From Gammaproteobacteria bacterium (GTDB lineage: Bacteria; Pseudomonadota; Gammaproteobacteria; Pseudomonadales; Azotimanducaceae): a DNA stretch of 63,399 bases. Every line of letters begins with the position of its first letter. The first letter of the stretch is position 1. Shown here in pieces: positions 26,598 through 36,510 of the stretch. The translations under genes were made by a program, and so were the position numbers. The DNA lies in NCBI GenBank assembly GCA_028821515.1, contig JAPPGA010000001.1:1-63399 (forward strand), read 5' to 3'. Under the pieces are notes generated by a model. That model worked only from the letters and a program-made list of their open reading frames with translations. It had not been told where the DNA came from and did not search any database.

Positions 26598-27830
26598 GTG
26601 GCTCGGCCGAAGGTCTCGAATCCCAAGAAGGCGTTTGTCAGCATTCGGATGACTTCCGAAGAGCGCGCCGAAATGGAGGAGATGGTCGAGCAAAGCGGAT
26701 TCCGCACGGTCAGCGACTATCTTCGCCATCTACATCGCCAAGCCAAAGAGACCACCGACCGGGGAAGCGGCGTCGAGTCACGCGATGCCTACCCGGCGGA
26801 CTTGGCGCAGACGTACCACAGCACGCGTCTGGGTGCGATGCTCTGGGGCGATTCTCTCGGGCACCTGTTCAACGGAGCGGATGAGTCGTCAGTCGATCTC
26901 ATCGTGACGTCTCCGCCGTTTGGTTTGGTGCGAAAGAAGACCTACGGCAACGAAGACGCCCATCTCTACTGCGACTGGTTCCGGCCCTTCGCCGAAGGAT
27001 TCCGGCGCGTCCTGAAGGACAGCGGCAGCTTGGTGATCGACATTGGCGGAGCCTGGAAGGCTGGGCAGCCGACGCGCTCGTTGTACCACTTCGAACTGCT
27101 GCTGATGCTTTGCGAGCAGTACGACTTCCACCTGTGTCAGGAGCACTACTGGTGGAACCCGTCCAAGCTGCCCACGCCCGCTGAGTGGGTGAATGTCCGG
27201 AGAGTGCGTGTCAAGGACGCGGTGAACTGCATTTGGTGGCTGTCGCCAACGCCATGGCCGAAGGCGAGTAACCGACGAGTGCTAGCGCCGTACAGCGCGT
27301 CGATGCGGGATCTGCTCAAGAACGGCTATCAGGCCAAGCTGCGTCCGTCCGGGCACGACATCTCGAGCAAGTTTGGCAAGGATAATGGCGGCTCGGTGCC
27401 TCCGAACCTGCTGGCTGTCGCCAACACGGAGTCGAACGGTGCCTATCAGGACTACTGTCGGCGACACGGGTATCCCATTCATCCGGCGCGGTTTCCAGAG
27501 GAGGTGCCGGAGTACTTCATCAGGATGCTCACGGATCCGGAGGACCTGGTTCTTGATCCGTTCGCTGGTTCCTGCGTTACCGGCGCAGTCGCAGAGGTTC
27601 TCGGCCGGCGATGGGTGTGCTGCGAACTGAATGAGGAGTATCTCCATGGTGCGATGGGTCGCTTCGATCCCGCACCGAACGCACTGAATCGGAGCAAGTC
27701 AGTCAGCTACTCGATTCAGCCCCCCTGTCGGGTACCCGTAACCGAGAAAGACGTGCCACTGGTGGAACATGGTGGCATCAAGCGCGACCCGAAGCCGCGA
27801 ATAGCCCAAGACCTTCGTGGTGAGCCGTAG
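26598..27830 (+). CDS. Beta-class DNA methyltransferase with N-terminal ribbon-helix-helix-like domain
   Basis: This 410-residue protein has an N-terminal segment (residues about 12-48, SIRMTSEERAEMEEM then FRTVSDYLRHL) that looks like a CopG/RHH DNA-binding domain. The methyltransferase core follows: motif IV TSPPF near residue 104 precedes motif I DPFAGSCVTG near 313, the order of beta-class amino-methyltransferases (N4-cytosine or N6-adenine). The start is GTG with a weak ribosome site. It is the first gene of a three-gene island and probably protects host sites against the HNH enzyme downstream. Confidence 0.9.
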   Translation: MARPKVSNPKKAFVSIRMTSEERAEMEEMVEQSGFRTVSDYLRHLHRQAKETTDRGSGVESRDAYPADLAQTYHSTRLGAMLWGDSLGHLFNGADESSVDLIVTSPPFGLVRKKTYGNEDAHLYCDWFRPFAEGFRRVLKDSGSLVIDIGGAWKAGQPTRSLYHFELLLMLCEQYDFHLCQEHYWWNPSKLPTPAEWVNVRRVRVKDAVNCIWWLSPTPWPKASNRRVLAPYSASMRDLLKNGYQAKLRPSGHDISSKFGKDNGGSVPPNLLAVANTESNGAYQDYCRRHGYPIHPARFPEEVPEYFIRMLTDPEDLVLDPFAGSCVTGAVAEVLGRRWVCCELNEEYLHGAMGRFDPAPNALNRSKSVSYSIQPPCRVPVTEKDVPLVEHGGIKRDPKPRIAQDLRGEP

Positions 27831-27840
27831 GTGACGTGGC

Positions 27841-28848
27841 TTGCCGACGCGACTCAACAAAGCTCAGCTGCTGGGTGTCGTCGAAACAGCGATCCGAGAT
27901 AGTGGGTGGAACTACCTGCACGTCTCTGAGCGGGGGCATCATCCGGCCCGCTACCAAGTCTATCGAGGAGACCGTAGCTACGCGGTTCGCGTCTACATCT
28001 GGAACCTGACCCATGGTGGGCGGAGTCGTGCTGAAGATGAGTGGCGGATTCAGGCAACTGGGGTGCAGAGGTTCTTGCAGGAGCCGGGCTGGAAAACTCT
28101 GATTCTGGGTTGGCGAAGCGATCTTGGCGTGTTCGCAGGATTTGACGTGGCCCGCCACCGTCAGAAGCTAGGATCGTCTCCGTCGCTTCAGCTTCGCGAG
28201 GCTGCTCTCAAGGAGGCAGCCGTGGACGGGCTCGCCGCTTCGAACAAGGGAAGTGGCGAACTCGCCATCGCATTCAGACCCGATTTGCTAGCCGCGTATT
28301 TGGACAGTCTTGAGTCGCTTCACGCCTGCGGCCGTTTGCCGTCGGACTTCGAGATGTTGACTCGCGTGGCGCAAGACCCAGAAGGGGTAGGCGATGACGA
28401 AGTTGCAGCACAGATCGGCGATGAGCGTCGACGCTTCGCTGTGCTTTCCACGAAGCGCGCCTTACGCGACGGCAGCTTCCGTCACCGAGTTCTTACAGCC
28501 TACGGACACCGCTGCGCGATGTGCGGCATTCAATTGAAACTCTTGGATGGTGCACACATTCTCCCTGCCAAGCATCCCGACAGCACCGATGAGACACACA
28601 ACGGGATCGCCCTGTGTGCGCTGCATCACCGAAGCTACGACAACGGGTTAGTCACCTTCGACGCGGGCTTCGAGACACATCTGAACGATGAGATGATCGA
28701 CTCGTTGAAGGCCGAAAACCTAGCTGCGGAGCTTGAACGTTTTGAGGTCGAGTTGCGACCCTTGATTCTACTGCCCCCGGACCGTCGCGATCGGCCATCC
28801 GAGCACTTCGTGGAACTGGCCAACCGACATCGTGGTTGGACTTTGTGA
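27841..28848 (+). CDS. HNH restriction endonuclease
   Basis: This 335-residue protein has a C-terminal HNH domain: CAMCGIQ, LDGAHILP (catalytic His), NGIALCALHHRSYD. Two CxxC-like knuckles should bind zinc. The N-terminal 110 residues form a separate module rich in aromatic strands (RYQVYRGDRSYAVRVYIW) that may read DNA. The start is TTG, 10 bp after the methyltransferase stop with AGGTGA upstream. Position and order strongly suggest the cutting partner of the methyltransferase. Recognition site unknown. Confidence 0.88.
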   Translation: MPTRLNKAQLLGVVETAIRDSGWNYLHVSERGHHPARYQVYRGDRSYAVRVYIWNLTHGGRSRAEDEWRIQATGVQRFLQEPGWKTLILGWRSDLGVFAGFDVARHRQKLGSSPSLQLREAALKEAAVDGLAASNKGSGELAIAFRPDLLAAYLDSLESLHACGRLPSDFEMLTRVAQDPEGVGDDEVAAQIGDERRRFAVLSTKRALRDGSFRHRVLTAYGHRCAMCGIQLKLLDGAHILPAKHPDSTDETHNGIALCALHHRSYDNGLVTFDAGFETHLNDEMIDSLKAENLAAELERFEVELRPLILLPPDRRDRPSEHFVELANRHRGWTL

Positions 28849-28938
28849 TAACACCGACGGATTCGACGCGCCTTTAGCGGTTGTGCATCGTCGCGATTGT
28901 GTCTGACGACTAACCGGCGGAGTTTATCGAGGTGAGGA

Positions 28939-29997
28939 ATGGCGGTTGATGACTTGTCCGAGAGCCTGAGGACGTCAGATAAATTCCACCACATCGACCT
29001 GGGTTTCATCAATCAGCGGCTCTGCTTGGGAGCGTTGGATGCTAGGGTTCGCGAGGCTCTCGTGCCTCGATTTCGTCCAGAGCAGAACAACCTCGACCGA
29101 ATGGTAAACGGTCATCTACTCGTGACTGCGTTGCTTGACTGCTGCGAGGCGGTCGGTGCGCCAACGTTGCTGGAGGCGATCCGACTGGGTGGGCCCAGGC
29201 GCCTGTTTCGGAGCACCGAACGGCTCGCACCATGCCCGGAAATCTACGAGGTTGAACGGGTGTCACACAACGTGCAGTTGGACGTTGACGTCGGCAAGCC
29301 GGTGAGGATCGCGTATCACACGAGCCATTTGGTAAGCGACACAGGCAAGATGGAGTTGGCGCGGGGAGCCAAGGAAGGCGGCGCGAGTTCGATTGTCGGA
29401 GTGCTCAACTACAGAAAGGACTACTACGAGATCGAGCCGTTGGTGATTGGCGCCCCATGGCTCGACCACCCACGAAATGGCGATGACAACTACCTGATGT
29501 TCGCGGGCTATGACTTTGGCGAAATCTTACCTGAGGACATTGAGCAGTTTGCCAGGATGAGTGACGTTGAAGTCACAAGGGATGACGAGTGGATGGGCGC
29601 GATGCGCACATTGTCGGAGGACCGAGTCAAGTCGTTGATCGTGGGTCTGTTGGCCGAGACGCCCAAGGAGGACTGGGGCGGAGAACAGGATGACCACTAC
29701 TCCGGAAACGTAACCGTTGGCGGGGCGCGCAGGACTGCGTCCTTCATGTTCAAGGGGCCGGGCAACGGTTTCCGCGAGATGACTTTGGAGATGTGCGGAA
29801 AACGGGCGGACCAGATACATCGAATGGTGGGCACGCAGGCGGACCTGTCGATCGTACAGCACTGCCATCAGATCGGGCCTACTGTGCGCCAGACGCTGCG
29901 AAGTCTCGTGGTCTACCCTGGTGGCTCGAGGCGCAAGTACTGCGTGATCGACGGTCTCGCGACATTCAGGATCTTGAAGGCGTACTCGCTGGTGTAG
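28939..29997 (+). CDS. Unknown protein in the restriction island
   Basis: This 352-residue protein starts at ATG after an ideal GAGGTGAGGA ribosome site. No family is securely recognised. The middle has a beta-rich stretch (VGVLNYRKDYYEIEPLVIG) and an acidic motif EDWGGEQDDHYSGN. The C-terminal 90 residues (ASFMFKGPGNGFREMTLEM, then QHCHQIGPTVRQTLRS and CVIDGLATFRILKAY) look like a compact conserved domain. It is read with the R-M pair, 90 bp later, and lies inside the direct repeats, so a defence role is plausible but unproven. Confidence 0.7.
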   Translation: MAVDDLSESLRTSDKFHHIDLGFINQRLCLGALDARVREALVPRFRPEQNNLDRMVNGHLLVTALLDCCEAVGAPTLLEAIRLGGPRRLFRSTERLAPCPEIYEVERVSHNVQLDVDVGKPVRIAYHTSHLVSDTGKMELARGAKEGGASSIVGVLNYRKDYYEIEPLVIGAPWLDHPRNGDDNYLMFAGYDFGEILPEDIEQFARMSDVEVTRDDEWMGAMRTLSEDRVKSLIVGLLAETPKEDWGGEQDDHYSGNVTVGGARRTASFMFKGPGNGFREMTLEMCGKRADQIHRMVGTQADLSIVQHCHQIGPTVRQTLRSLVVYPGGSRRKYCVIDGLATFRILKAYSLV

Positions 29998-30123
29998 CCT
30001 AGGCGCACGGAGGGGTGGGCGTTCCCGATCCTTTGGTTGGAAGTCCATCGCCTCATTGCCTTCCATGAAGGCGCGAAGCTGACCGATAGTGCGTAGCAGC
30101 CGCGTCTGAATGTCCACGATCAT

Positions 30124-30213
30124 CCCGGAATGATGCGCAGAACATCCCGTTCACCCTCACTTCGCGTTGGAATCGCACCTTCGCTTCACCCTCACTTCGC
30201 GTTGGACAGTGCG
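30124..30213. repeat. Right direct repeat flanking the restriction island, internally duplicated
   Basis: 30124-30170 repeats the left copy from CCCGGAATGATGCGCAG to TTCGCGTTGG. A 38-bp tandem step then gives a second TTCACCCTCACTTCGCG block at 30186 that continues as the left copy does (GCAGTGCG versus ACAGTGCG). The rest of the 283-bp gap before fmdB shows no gene. Confidence 0.85.
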
Positions 30214-30280
30214 GCGGGTGGTTGATCACTGTGCTCGTTGCTATGATTTCCCGTTTGAACCCTGGCGCGGGAATCTCGAG

Positions 30281-30634
30281 GTGCCGATCTACGAATACGA
30301 GTGCAAGGCCTGCCGGCATGGATTCGAGAGTATCCAGAAGATCAGCGAGCCACCGCTGGTCGACTGCCCGGAGTGCGGCGAACCGCAACTGAAAAAGAAG
30401 ATCTCCGCCGTCGCGTTCCGTCTGAAGGGCGGTGGATGGTACGAGACCGACTTCAAGTCCGGCGACAAGAAGAACCTGCACGGCGAACGGGCCAAGCCGG
30501 ACGCTTCGGGCGACGCAGGGAGCACGACGAAGGACGCGTCCGGCTCGGGCAACGCGAACGGCAGCGACGCATCGAAGGCCGCATCATCCAACGGCGACTC
30601 CAGCGGCGCGAAGGCTTCCGAACCGAAGTCTTGA
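30281..30634 (+). CDS. FmdB/CxxC_CxxC_SSSS family zinc-ribbon protein
   Basis: This 117-residue protein begins (GTG) [15 protein letters not shown] and has a second knuckle DCPECG, giving the four-Cys zinc ribbon of FmdB-type regulatory proteins. The last 55 residues are low-complexity Ser/Asp/Gly/Ala/Lys. In Pseudomonas-like genomes this gene sits just before aspS, as here (61 bp). Exact role unknown. Confidence 0.9.
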   Translation: MPIYEYECKACRHGFESIQKISEPPLVDCPECGEPQLKKKISAVAFRLKGGGWYETDFKSGDKKNLHGERAKPDASGDAGSTTKDASGSGNANGSDASKAASSNGDSSGAKASEPKS

Positions 30635-30695
30635 AACTCAAACGATTCGTCAACGCCCGCACCGGACGTTGCGAAACCCTTACCGGCACCTGACC

Positions 30696-32450
30696 ATGCG
30701 CACCCATCATTGCACGGATCTTTCCGCGGCGAACATCGGCGAAGACGTCGAGCTTACGGGCTGGGCCCACCGGCGGCGCGACCACGGCGGGGTCATCTTC
30801 ATCGACCTGCGCGACCACACCGGCATGGTGCAGGTCGTCTATGACCCGGACGCCAGGGAGAGTTTCGCGGTCGCCGACCGGGTGCGAAACGAGTTCGTTC
30901 TGCGTGCGACGGGCCGCGTGCGAAGGCGCCCCGAGGGCATGGTGAATCCCGATCTCGCCACCGGCGAAATCGAGGTCCTGGGTACATCCCTCGAAGTCCT
31001 CAATGTTTCCGAGACCCTGCCTTTTCAGCTCGACGAGTACTCGAGGGCGGGCGAGGATGTGCGTCTCAGGTATCGGTACCTGGACCTGCGTCGTCCTGCC
31101 ATGCAGGAGCGTTTGCGGCTCCGGGCACGGACCGCAAGCCATGTGCGCCGTTACCTGGAAGGCCAGGACTACGTCGAGATCGAGACGCCTACCCTGACGC
31201 GGGCGACACCGGAGGGGGCGCGGGACTACCTGGTCCCGAGCCGCATACACGCCGGCGGGTTCTACGCCTTGCCGCAGTCACCCCAGGTCTTCAAGCAACT
31301 CCTGATGGCGTCCGGGTTCGACAGGTACTATCAGATCGCCCGCTGCTACCGCGACGAAGACCTGCGCGCCGACCGCCAGCCGGAGTTCACGCAGATCGAC
31401 ATCGAAGCGGCGTTCGTCGACGAGTCGGACGTGATGCGGCTGACCGAGGGCATGCTGAAGTCGCTCTTCTTGGAGGTCATGGACGTCACCCTTCCGGACT
31501 TTCCCGTCCTTACCTGGAGCGAAGCCATGCGCCGGTTCGGCAGCGACAGGCCCGACCTGCGCAACCCGCTGGAACTGGTGGACGTCGCCGACCTGATGTC
31601 GGATGTGCGGTTCAACGTGTTCCGGGCACCCGCAACCGATCCCAAAGGCCGGGTGGTAGCACTCCGGGCACCTGGTGCCGGTGTACTGCCGCGCAGGGCC
31701 CTCGACGACTACGTGGCTTTCGTCGGCACCCTCGGCGCGAAGGGTCTCGCCTACATCAAGGTCAACGACCGTGCCGCCGGCATCGAGGGATTGCAATCGC
31801 CGATCATCAAGTTTCTCGAGGCCCGCACAATCGAACGGGTGCTGGAGCGCGTGGGTGCCGAGAACGGCGACATCGTGTTCTTCGGCGCTGATCACTCGGA
31901 TGTCGTCAACCTGTCCATGGCAGCGTTTCGGCTGAAGCTGGGGACGGACCTCGACATCGTCGAAGACAGGTGGGCGCCGCTCTGGGTGACGGAATGGCCC
32001 ATGTTCGAACAGAACGAGGCTGGCGCGCTGACGCCCGCGCACCATCCCTTCACCATGCCCGCCTGTTCCATTGCTGAAATGCGCGATAATCCCGCCGACG
32101 CATTCGCAAAGGCGTACGATGTCGTCCTGAACGGCGTCGAAGTAGGCGGCGGTTCTATTCGTATTCACGATCACGCAATGCAACGGCAGGTATTCGCGGC
32201 GTTGAATGTCGAAGACGAAAGGTTCGGACATTTGCTGGACGCCCTGAGATTCGGATGTCCACCGCACGGCGGCATCGCGCTCGGTCTCGACCGTCTGGTG
32301 ATGGTGATGGTTGGCACCGAGGCGATTCGGGATGTCCTCGCCTTCCCCAAAACGCAGAGCGCTGCGTGTCCGTTGACCGCAGCCCCCGCGCCGGTTGACG
32401 CGAACCAGTTGCGCGACCTCCACCTTCGGATACGCGGGCAGGGTAGCTGA
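30696..32450 (+). CDS. aspS: Aspartyl-tRNA synthetase
   Basis: This 584-residue class IIb synthetase has the N-terminal OB fold ([23 protein letters not shown] is the region), catalytic motif 2 ([24 protein letters not shown] region), motif 3 ([14 protein letters not shown]) and the bacterial GAD insertion near residues 290-410. ATG at 30696 gives the standard start MRTHHCTDL. Its stop overlaps the yebC start by one base. Confidence 0.97.
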   Translation: MRTHHCTDLSAANIGEDVELTGWAHRRRDHGGVIFIDLRDHTGMVQVVYDPDARESFAVADRVRNEFVLRATGRVRRRPEGMVNPDLATGEIEVLGTSLEVLNVSETLPFQLDEYSRAGEDVRLRYRYLDLRRPAMQERLRLRARTASHVRRYLEGQDYVEIETPTLTRATPEGARDYLVPSRIHAGGFYALPQSPQVFKQLLMASGFDRYYQIARCYRDEDLRADRQPEFTQIDIEAAFVDESDVMRLTEGMLKSLFLEVMDVTLPDFPVLTWSEAMRRFGSDRPDLRNPLELVDVADLMSDVRFNVFRAPATDPKGRVVALRAPGAGVLPRRALDDYVAFVGTLGAKGLAYIKVNDRAAGIEGLQSPIIKFLEARTIERVLERVGAENGDIVFFGADHSDVVNLSMAAFRLKLGTDLDIVEDRWAPLWVTEWPMFEQNEAGALTPAHHPFTMPACSIAEMRDNPADAFAKAYDVVLNGVEVGGGSIRIHDHAMQRQVFAALNVEDERFGHLLDALRFGCPPHGGIALGLDRLVMVMVGTEAIRDVLAFPKTQSAACPLTAAPAPVDANQLRDLHLRIRGQGS

Positions 32451-33199
32451 TGGCTGGCCACTCGAAATGGGCCAACATCAAGCACCGCAAGGCCGCGCAG
32501 GATGCCAAGCGCGGCCGGCTCTGGTCCAAGCTGATTCGCGAAATCACTGTCGCCGCCCGGCTCGGTGGCGGCTCCATCGCCGACAATCCGCGCCTGAGAG
32601 CGGCATCGGACGCCGCGCTGGCAGCCAACGTGCCAAAGGACACCATCGACCGTGCGATACAGCGAGGCGCCGGCGGTGGCGAAGGTGCCGATGTCGAGGA
32701 GATCGTCTACGAGGGCTACGCGCCCGGCGGTGTCGCGATTCTCGTCGAAGTGATGACCGACAACCGAAACCGTTCCGTCGCCGCCGTCAGACACGCGTTC
32801 AGCAAGCATGGAGGCAATCTCGGCACCAACGGTTCGGTCGCCTACCTGTTCAATAAACTCGGCGTCGCGTCGTTCGCTCCGGGCGCCGACGAGGATGCCG
32901 TGCTCGATGCCGCACTGGACGCCGGCGCCGAAGACGTGGACAGCGACGAGGACGGCTCCATGTCCATCACGACGCCCCCCGAGACGTTCGGCGGTGTCGT
33001 CGATGCGTTGTCTGCCGCCGGATTCGTTCCCGACCACGCCGAAGTGACGATGGTGCCGTCGAGCTATTGCGACTGTGATGCCCACGGAGCGCAGAGGGTC
33101 CTGCGGCTCATCGACGCGCTGGAAGATATCGACGATGTGCAGAATGTGTTCAGCAACGCGTCCTTTCCCGTCGACGCGTTGGAAGGTTCCGCCGGCTGA
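32450..33199 (+). CDS. yebC: YebC/PmpR family transcriptional regulator or translation factor
   Basis: This 249-residue protein starts with the invariant [20 protein letters not shown]. The middle has [18 protein letters not shown] and [21 protein letters not shown], both diagnostic. YebC proteins bind DNA near promoters or ease translation through proline tracts. It overlaps aspS and ruvC at both ends by one base (TGATG), so it is part of the aspS-ruv operon. Confidence 0.96.
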   Translation: MAGHSKWANIKHRKAAQDAKRGRLWSKLIREITVAARLGGGSIADNPRLRAASDAALAANVPKDTIDRAIQRGAGGGEGADVEEIVYEGYAPGGVAILVEVMTDNRNRSVAAVRHAFSKHGGNLGTNGSVAYLFNKLGVASFAPGADEDAVLDAALDAGAEDVDSDEDGSMSITTPPETFGGVVDALSAAGFVPDHAEVTMVPSSYCDCDAHGAQRVLRLIDALEDIDDVQNVFSNASFPVDALEGSAG

Positions 33200-33672
33200 T
33201 GCGGATCCTCGGTGTCGATCCGGGATCGCGGGTGACGGGCTACGGCCTGATAGACGATGACGGCGGCCGGGCCAGGTATGTCGCGAGTGGCTGCATCAGG
33301 AGCGATGCGGGCGCGGATTTCAGTGACAGGCTGGTGGACATTTTTCGCGGTATCGACACCGTGATAGGGGAGTACTCACCGGACGAGATCGCTGTCGAGG
33401 AGGTGTTCGTCGCCAGGAATCCATCGTCGGCCCTGAAGCTCGGCCAGGCGCGGGGGGTCGCTATCGCCGCTGCCGCCGCGCACGACATCGCCGTCACCGG
33501 ATATCCGGCGAGGCAGGTCAAGCTCGCCGTGGTGGGAACGGGCGGCGCGACCAAGGACCAGGTGCAGTACATGGTGACGACCGCACTATCCTTGAGCGAC
33601 AGTCCCGCGGCCGATGCGGCTGACGCGCTCGCCGTGGCGCTGTGCCATTTCGACGCGAGGAACGCCAGGTGA
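33199..33672 (+). CDS. ruvC: Holliday junction resolvase RuvC
   Basis: This 157-residue RNase H-fold nuclease cuts Holliday junctions. Catalytic acids are visible: the Asp in ILGVDPGSRVTGYG, VEEVFVARNPSSALKLGQARG (Glu), and the C-terminal ADAADALAVALCH (two Asp). It is slightly shorter than the E. coli protein (173), ending soon after the last motif. The stop overlaps the ruvA GTG (GTGA). Confidence 0.96.
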   Translation: MRILGVDPGSRVTGYGLIDDDGGRARYVASGCIRSDAGADFSDRLVDIFRGIDTVIGEYSPDEIAVEEVFVARNPSSALKLGQARGVAIAAAAAHDIAVTGYPARQVKLAVVGTGGATKDQVQYMVTTALSLSDSPAADAADALAVALCHFDARNAR

Positions 33673-34259
33673 TCGGCTGGATATCGGGCGACGTGGTGGC
33701 GGCGGAAGAGGACGTGCTGTTGATCGACGTCCGTGGCGTCGGATACGAGGTTACCGTTACCCAATCCACGCTGGAGAAACTCGACGCAACCGATTCGGTG
33801 GAACTCTTCACTCACCAGGCAGTGCGCGACGACGCCATCACGCTGTTCGGGTTTCTTTCCCGCGATGAGCGGTCCCTGTTTCGCCTGCTGATCAAGGTCA
33901 GCGGGATCGGGCCCCGGGTCGCCATGGCGATGTTGGGAACGCTCCCGGCACAGGCGCTCACTCGCTGCATCGCAGATGGTGAAACAGGCCTGCTGACCAA
34001 GGTTCCCGGTGTCGGCAAGAGAACCGCGGAACGCGTCATCGTGGAGTTGAAGGACCGCCTGGACGCCTTGCCCATCGGCACCGTCGAAAGCGATGGAGTC
34101 GTGGAAGACCATGCCGTCGAGGAGGCCATCCGCGCGCTGGTTGGGTTGGGTTGGCGCGCGGCAGAGGTGCGCGACGTGGTTGCCGGCGTGCATGTGGACG
34201 GCGAGTCGACGGAAGACCTGATCCGCGCCGCCCTTCGACGATTGGGCGGCGAAGCGTGA
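33669..34259 (+). CDS. ruvA: Holliday junction DNA helicase subunit RuvA
   Basis: This 196-residue protein binds junctions as a tetramer and loads RuvB. GTG at 33669 gives [10 protein letters not shown], matching the MIGxLxG start, and overlaps the ruvC stop by four bases. Two helix-hairpin-helix motifs are visible ([14 protein letters not shown] and [14 protein letters not shown]), and the C-terminal RuvB-binding domain ends [12 protein letters not shown]. Confidence 0.97.
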   Translation: MIGWISGDVVAAEEDVLLIDVRGVGYEVTVTQSTLEKLDATDSVELFTHQAVRDDAITLFGFLSRDERSLFRLLIKVSGIGPRVAMAMLGTLPAQALTRCIADGETGLLTKVPGVGKRTAERVIVELKDRLDALPIGTVESDGVVEDHAVEEAIRALVGLGWRAAEVRDVVAGVHVDGESTEDLIRAALRRLGGEA

Positions 34260-35338
34260 GCATCGAACGCGACCGGATCACCTCGAGCGAGGCCAGTTCC
34301 CGAGAAGCATCCCTTGAACGCTCCTTGCGACCGACGAGCCTTTCCGACTATGTCGGCCAGGTGAAGGTCAAGGAGCAGATAGGCATCGCCATCGAAGCGG
34401 CGCGACATCGTGGCGAATCGCTTGACCATACCCTGATCTGCGGTCCGCCGGGCCTAGGCAAGACCACGCTCGCGCACATCATCGCGAACGAACTGGACGT
34501 TGCGATCAAGGCGACTTCGGGACCCGTCATCGAGATTCCCGGACGCCTGGCGGCAATGATCACCAATCTCGAGCCTGGCGATGTCCTGTTTGTCGACGAG
34601 ATTCACCGCCTGTCGCCTGTAGTGGAGGAGCGTCTCTATCCAGCCATGGAAGACGCCGAAATCGACATCCCCGTAGGCGAGGGCCCCGCGGCCAAGTCGA
34701 TCAAGTTTCGCTTGCCGCAGTTCACCCTGGTGGGCGCCACTACCCGCGCGGGGCTCCTGACATCGCCGTTTCGCGACCGGTTCGGAATCGTACAGCGCCT
34801 GGAGTTCTACTCCGTCGATGAACTGGCCATGATCGTGGAAGCGTCAGCGGCCAAGATGGAGGTTTCGGTGAACAGGGATGGCGCGCGGGAGATTGCCAGC
34901 CGGTCGCGGGGTACACCCCGAATCGCCAACCGCCTCACGCGCCGCGTACGTGACTACGTGCAAGTGCGCGGAGACGGCAGAATCACGAGGCAGTCCGCCC
35001 GCAAATGGCTTGATCAACTCGATGTCGACCAGGAAGGGTTCGATCAACTGGACCGCAAGTTGCTGGACACCGTGATCCGCCACTTCGGTGGCGGACCGGT
35101 GGGACTCGACTCCCTTGCCGTCGCGATCAGCGAAGAAAAAGATACCATCGAGGATGTGCTCGAACCGTACCTGATCCGTGAGGGATTCCTCATGCGCACG
35201 CCCCGGGGCCGCATGGCCACCGAAAAGGCCTATCGCCACTTTGGCCTCCGGCCATCGGGAAGCGCGGCGCACGGGCAGCAAAGCCCGCTTGACCTCGGAT
35301 TCGACGACGGCGAGAACGCGCCCGACGCACCAGATTAA
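34256..35338 (+). CDS. ruvB: Holliday junction branch migration ATPase RuvB
   Basis: This 360-residue AAA+ motor drives branch migration with RuvA. The N-terminus [12 protein letters not shown], Walker [14 protein letters not shown], Walker [11 protein letters not shown], sensor GATTRAGLL and the C-terminal winged helix ([14 protein letters not shown]) are intact. GTG at 34256 overlaps the ruvA stop by four bases. tolQ follows after 34 bp; the ybgC thioesterase usually found here is missing. Confidence 0.97.
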   Translation: MSIERDRITSSEASSREASLERSLRPTSLSDYVGQVKVKEQIGIAIEAARHRGESLDHTLICGPPGLGKTTLAHIIANELDVAIKATSGPVIEIPGRLAAMITNLEPGDVLFVDEIHRLSPVVEERLYPAMEDAEIDIPVGEGPAAKSIKFRLPQFTLVGATTRAGLLTSPFRDRFGIVQRLEFYSVDELAMIVEASAAKMEVSVNRDGAREIASRSRGTPRIANRLTRRVRDYVQVRGDGRITRQSARKWLDQLDVDQEGFDQLDRKLLDTVIRHFGGGPVGLDSLAVAISEEKDTIEDVLEPYLIREGFLMRTPRGRMATEKAYRHFGLRPSGSAAHGQQSPLDLGFDDGENAPDAPD

Positions 35339-35372
35339 GAGTAGAAAGTACCAGTAGATAGCATCGCCCCAA

Positions 35373-36050
35373 ATGCCACAACAAATCCCCATATTCGACC
35401 TGATAGTCAACGCGAGCCTGCCCGTCCAGATCGTCATGGCGCTACTGGCAGCGGCATCCGTCATCTCCTGGATGATGATCTTCCAGCGCTGGTTCGCCCT
35501 CAGTCGCGCGCACCGCCAGATGGACGAGTTCGAGGATCAATTCTGGTCCGGCGTTGATCTCCGGGAGTTGTACGGCGAACTGCAGGAGGATGCGGACAAC
35601 CTGAACGGCAGCGAGATGATCTTCGCGGCGGGTTTCCGGGAGTACATCCGCCTCTCCGAGCAGCCGGGCGTAGATCCGGATGCCATCATGCAGGGAGTCG
35701 AACGGGCGATGCGCGTTGCCCGAGTCCGTGAAGAGGAATTCCTGGAACGCCACCTGGGGTTCCTGGCGACCGTTGGCTCCACGGCTGTCTACGTGGGTCT
35801 CCTGGGTACCGTCTGGGGCATCATGAACTCCTTCCGCAGCCTCGCCAACATGAGCCAGGCGACGCTTGCGTCGGTGGCTCCGGGGATTTCAGAAGCCCTG
35901 ATCGCCACCGCGATGGGTCTCGTCGCCGCCATTCCCGCCATGGTCGGCTACAACCGTTTCTCCGCCCGGGTCGACGTCCTGGTCAAACGCTACGACACCT
36001 TTGCCGAAGAGTTGACCAACATCCTCTACCGCGCGTCTCACAAGACCTGA
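35373..36050 (+). CDS. tolQ: Tol-Pal system proton channel subunit TolQ
   Basis: This 225-residue inner-membrane protein has three helices: residues about 18-38, then after a cytoplasmic loop FLATVGSTAVYVGLLGTVWGIM and a third helix ALIATAMGLVAAIPAMVGYN. The MotA/ExbB pore threonine is retained. TolQ with TolR uses the proton gradient to energise TolA and help outer-membrane constriction at division. TolR follows after 10 bp. Confidence 0.96.
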   Translation: MPQQIPIFDLIVNASLPVQIVMALLAAASVISWMMIFQRWFALSRAHRQMDEFEDQFWSGVDLRELYGELQEDADNLNGSEMIFAAGFREYIRLSEQPGVDPDAIMQGVERAMRVARVREEEFLERHLGFLATVGSTAVYVGLLGTVWGIMNSFRSLANMSQATLASVAPGISEALIATAMGLVAAIPAMVGYNRFSARVDVLVKRYDTFAEELTNILYRASHKT

Positions 36051-36060
36051 TCTCCGCGCC

Positions 36061-36510
36061 ATGGACGAACGGCGGAAACCCATCTCCGAGATCAACATCG
36101 TGCCGTACGTCGACGTGATGCTGGTTCTGCTCGTCATCTTCATGGCTACGGCGCCGCTACTGAACCAGGGCGTCGATGTCGACCTGCCGCAGGCACCTTC
36201 GGATCCTCTGCCCGATGATGAGCCTGACCCGCTGGTGGTCACCGTGAATCGCGAAGGCGCCGTGTTCGTCAACACCGGTGTGCGCAGGGATACGGACCGG
36301 GGCCGGCGCGTCACCATCTACTCTCTGGAGGACGAGGTGTCGAGAATCATCGGCGCACGTCCGAACCTGCCCGTGTACATTCGCGCTGATCACGCGCTCG
36401 ACTACGGCGTCGTTGTGAGCATCATGACCGTACTGCAGAAGGCGGGTGCGGAAAGCGTCGGGCTGATCACCGACCCGCCAGACATCAGCGCGGCGGCGGA
36501 TAACGGTTGA
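36061..36510 (+). CDS. tolR: Tol-Pal system protein TolR
   Basis: This 149-residue protein has one N-terminal membrane helix with the proton-carrying Asp in PYVDVMLVLLVIFM, followed by a periplasmic domain (VYIRADHALDYGVVVSIM). It pairs with TolQ in the channel. Its stop overlaps the tolA ATG by one base. Confidence 0.96.
   Translation: MDERRKPISEINIVPYVDVMLVLLVIFMATAPLLNQGVDVDLPQAPSDPLPDDEPDPLVVTVNREGAVFVNTGVRRDTDRGRRVTIYSLEDEVSRIIGARPNLPVYIRADHALDYGVVVSIMTVLQKAGAESVGLITDPPDISAAADNG

Noticed and set aside
34151-34255. Upstream extension of RuvB
   Set aside because: It overlaps ruvA and does not match RuvB; GTG at 34256 overlapping the ruvA stop is standard.
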